64,000 bases of DNA from contig NZ_CP059903.1 in NCBI RefSeq assembly GCF_014127485.1, positions 372,001-436,000 of the forward strand. The letters are read 5' to 3'. Below, in pieces: positions 63,909-64,000 of this stretch; position 1 is the first letter of the stretch; the number at the start of each line of letters is the position of its first letter. Both the position numbers and the translations under genes were made by a program. The stretch comes from Nocardioides dongkuii (lineage in GTDB: Bacteria > Actinomycetota > Actinomycetes > Propionibacteriales > Nocardioidaceae). The notes beneath the pieces were generated by a model, which worked only from the letters and a program-made list of their open reading frames with translations, was not told the DNA's origin and did no database searches.

Positions 63909-64000
63909 TCAGCCGCGGTGCTCGGCCACGAGCAGCGCCAGGTCGTCGCCCAGCACCCCGCCCACCAGCGACCGCAGGACGTCGAGCGCCTCGTCGAGCG
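63909..64000 (-). CDS. 3' end of a probable PP2C/SpoIIE-type phosphatase gene (partial)
   Basis: The minus-strand frame is open from the window edge to a TGA at 63909-63911. The last 29 residues include LGDDLALLVAEH, typical of the final strand of SpoIIE/RsbU-type PP2C phosphatases (..DDVALLV..). Too short for certainty. Convergent with the regulator gene. Confidence 0.5.
   Translation of the reverse strand, partial: LDEALDVLRSLVGGVLGDDLALLVAEHRG

Overview
The window is about 64 kb of very GC-rich DNA. GTG starts are frequent, stop/start codons often overlap (ATGA, GTGA) and many genes look leaderless. Together with a WhiB protein, a type VII secretion locus with WXG100 proteins, a MarP-type protease and NnaR-type nitrite regulation, this points to an actinobacterium. 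A Nocardioides-like member of the Propionibacteriales is my best guess (inference). No phage, plasmid or insertion-sequence genes were seen.

Layout. 1-3.1 kb: 3' part of a K+/H+ antiporter, three small envelope or unknown genes, and a leaderless SnoaL-like gene with a palindromic operator. 3.1-13.6 kb: an ESX/type VII secretion locus with eccC on the minus strand and, divergently, an EccD-like gene, two WXG100 genes, eccD, eccB and mycP; no eccE or eccA is present. 13.6-17.2 kb: a large secreted alpha/beta hydrolase with Ig-like tails. 17.3-23.9 kb: tRNA-Ser(GGA), 4.5S SRP RNA, dnaX-ybaB-recR, a DUF5063 gene, then aspartokinase and aspartate-semialdehyde dehydrogenase. 24-26.5 kb: a secreted protein, a Pro/Glu-rich membrane protein, tRNA-Pro(CGG) and a metallophosphoesterase.

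26.5-52.5 kb is largely the block known in Mycobacterium tuberculosis as about Rv3667-Rv3683: phosphoesterase, class A PBP, WhiB, paired ArsA/GET3-like ATPases, DUF4177, RidA, Nudix, metallo-beta-lactamase, Crp, Nth, thioredoxin lipoprotein, CoA-type Nudix, MarP protease, holin-like membrane protein and acetyl-CoA synthetase. Two stretches interrupt it. One (32.0-39.06 kb) carries a CoA-transferase, CsbD and coiled-coil proteins, an ECF41 sigma module with its own promoter, and an atypical Nramp transporter. The other (41.4-44.5 kb) lies between the metallo-beta-lactamase and crp genes. It carries a DUF559-type nuclease-fold gene and a sigma factor/membrane-sensor pair, and is punctuated by three clusters of an unusual 22-bp tandem repeat placed just after stop codons.

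52.5-64 kb: acetate uptake (acs; DUF485 plus ActP-type symporter), then an assimilatory nitrate operon narK - nitrate reductase - FAD/BFD electron-transfer protein - nirB - nirD - NnaR-type regulator, followed by the 3' end of a probable PP2C/SpoIIE phosphatase gene. Nitrate is imported, reduced to nitrite and then to ammonium, with the last gene the likely pathway regulator.

The most unusual observation is the 22-bp repeat family. Also notable are the two divergent EccD paralogs, the exact ECF41 promoter match, and the SnoaL operator. Protein identities rest on motifs read by eye; no database search was possible.
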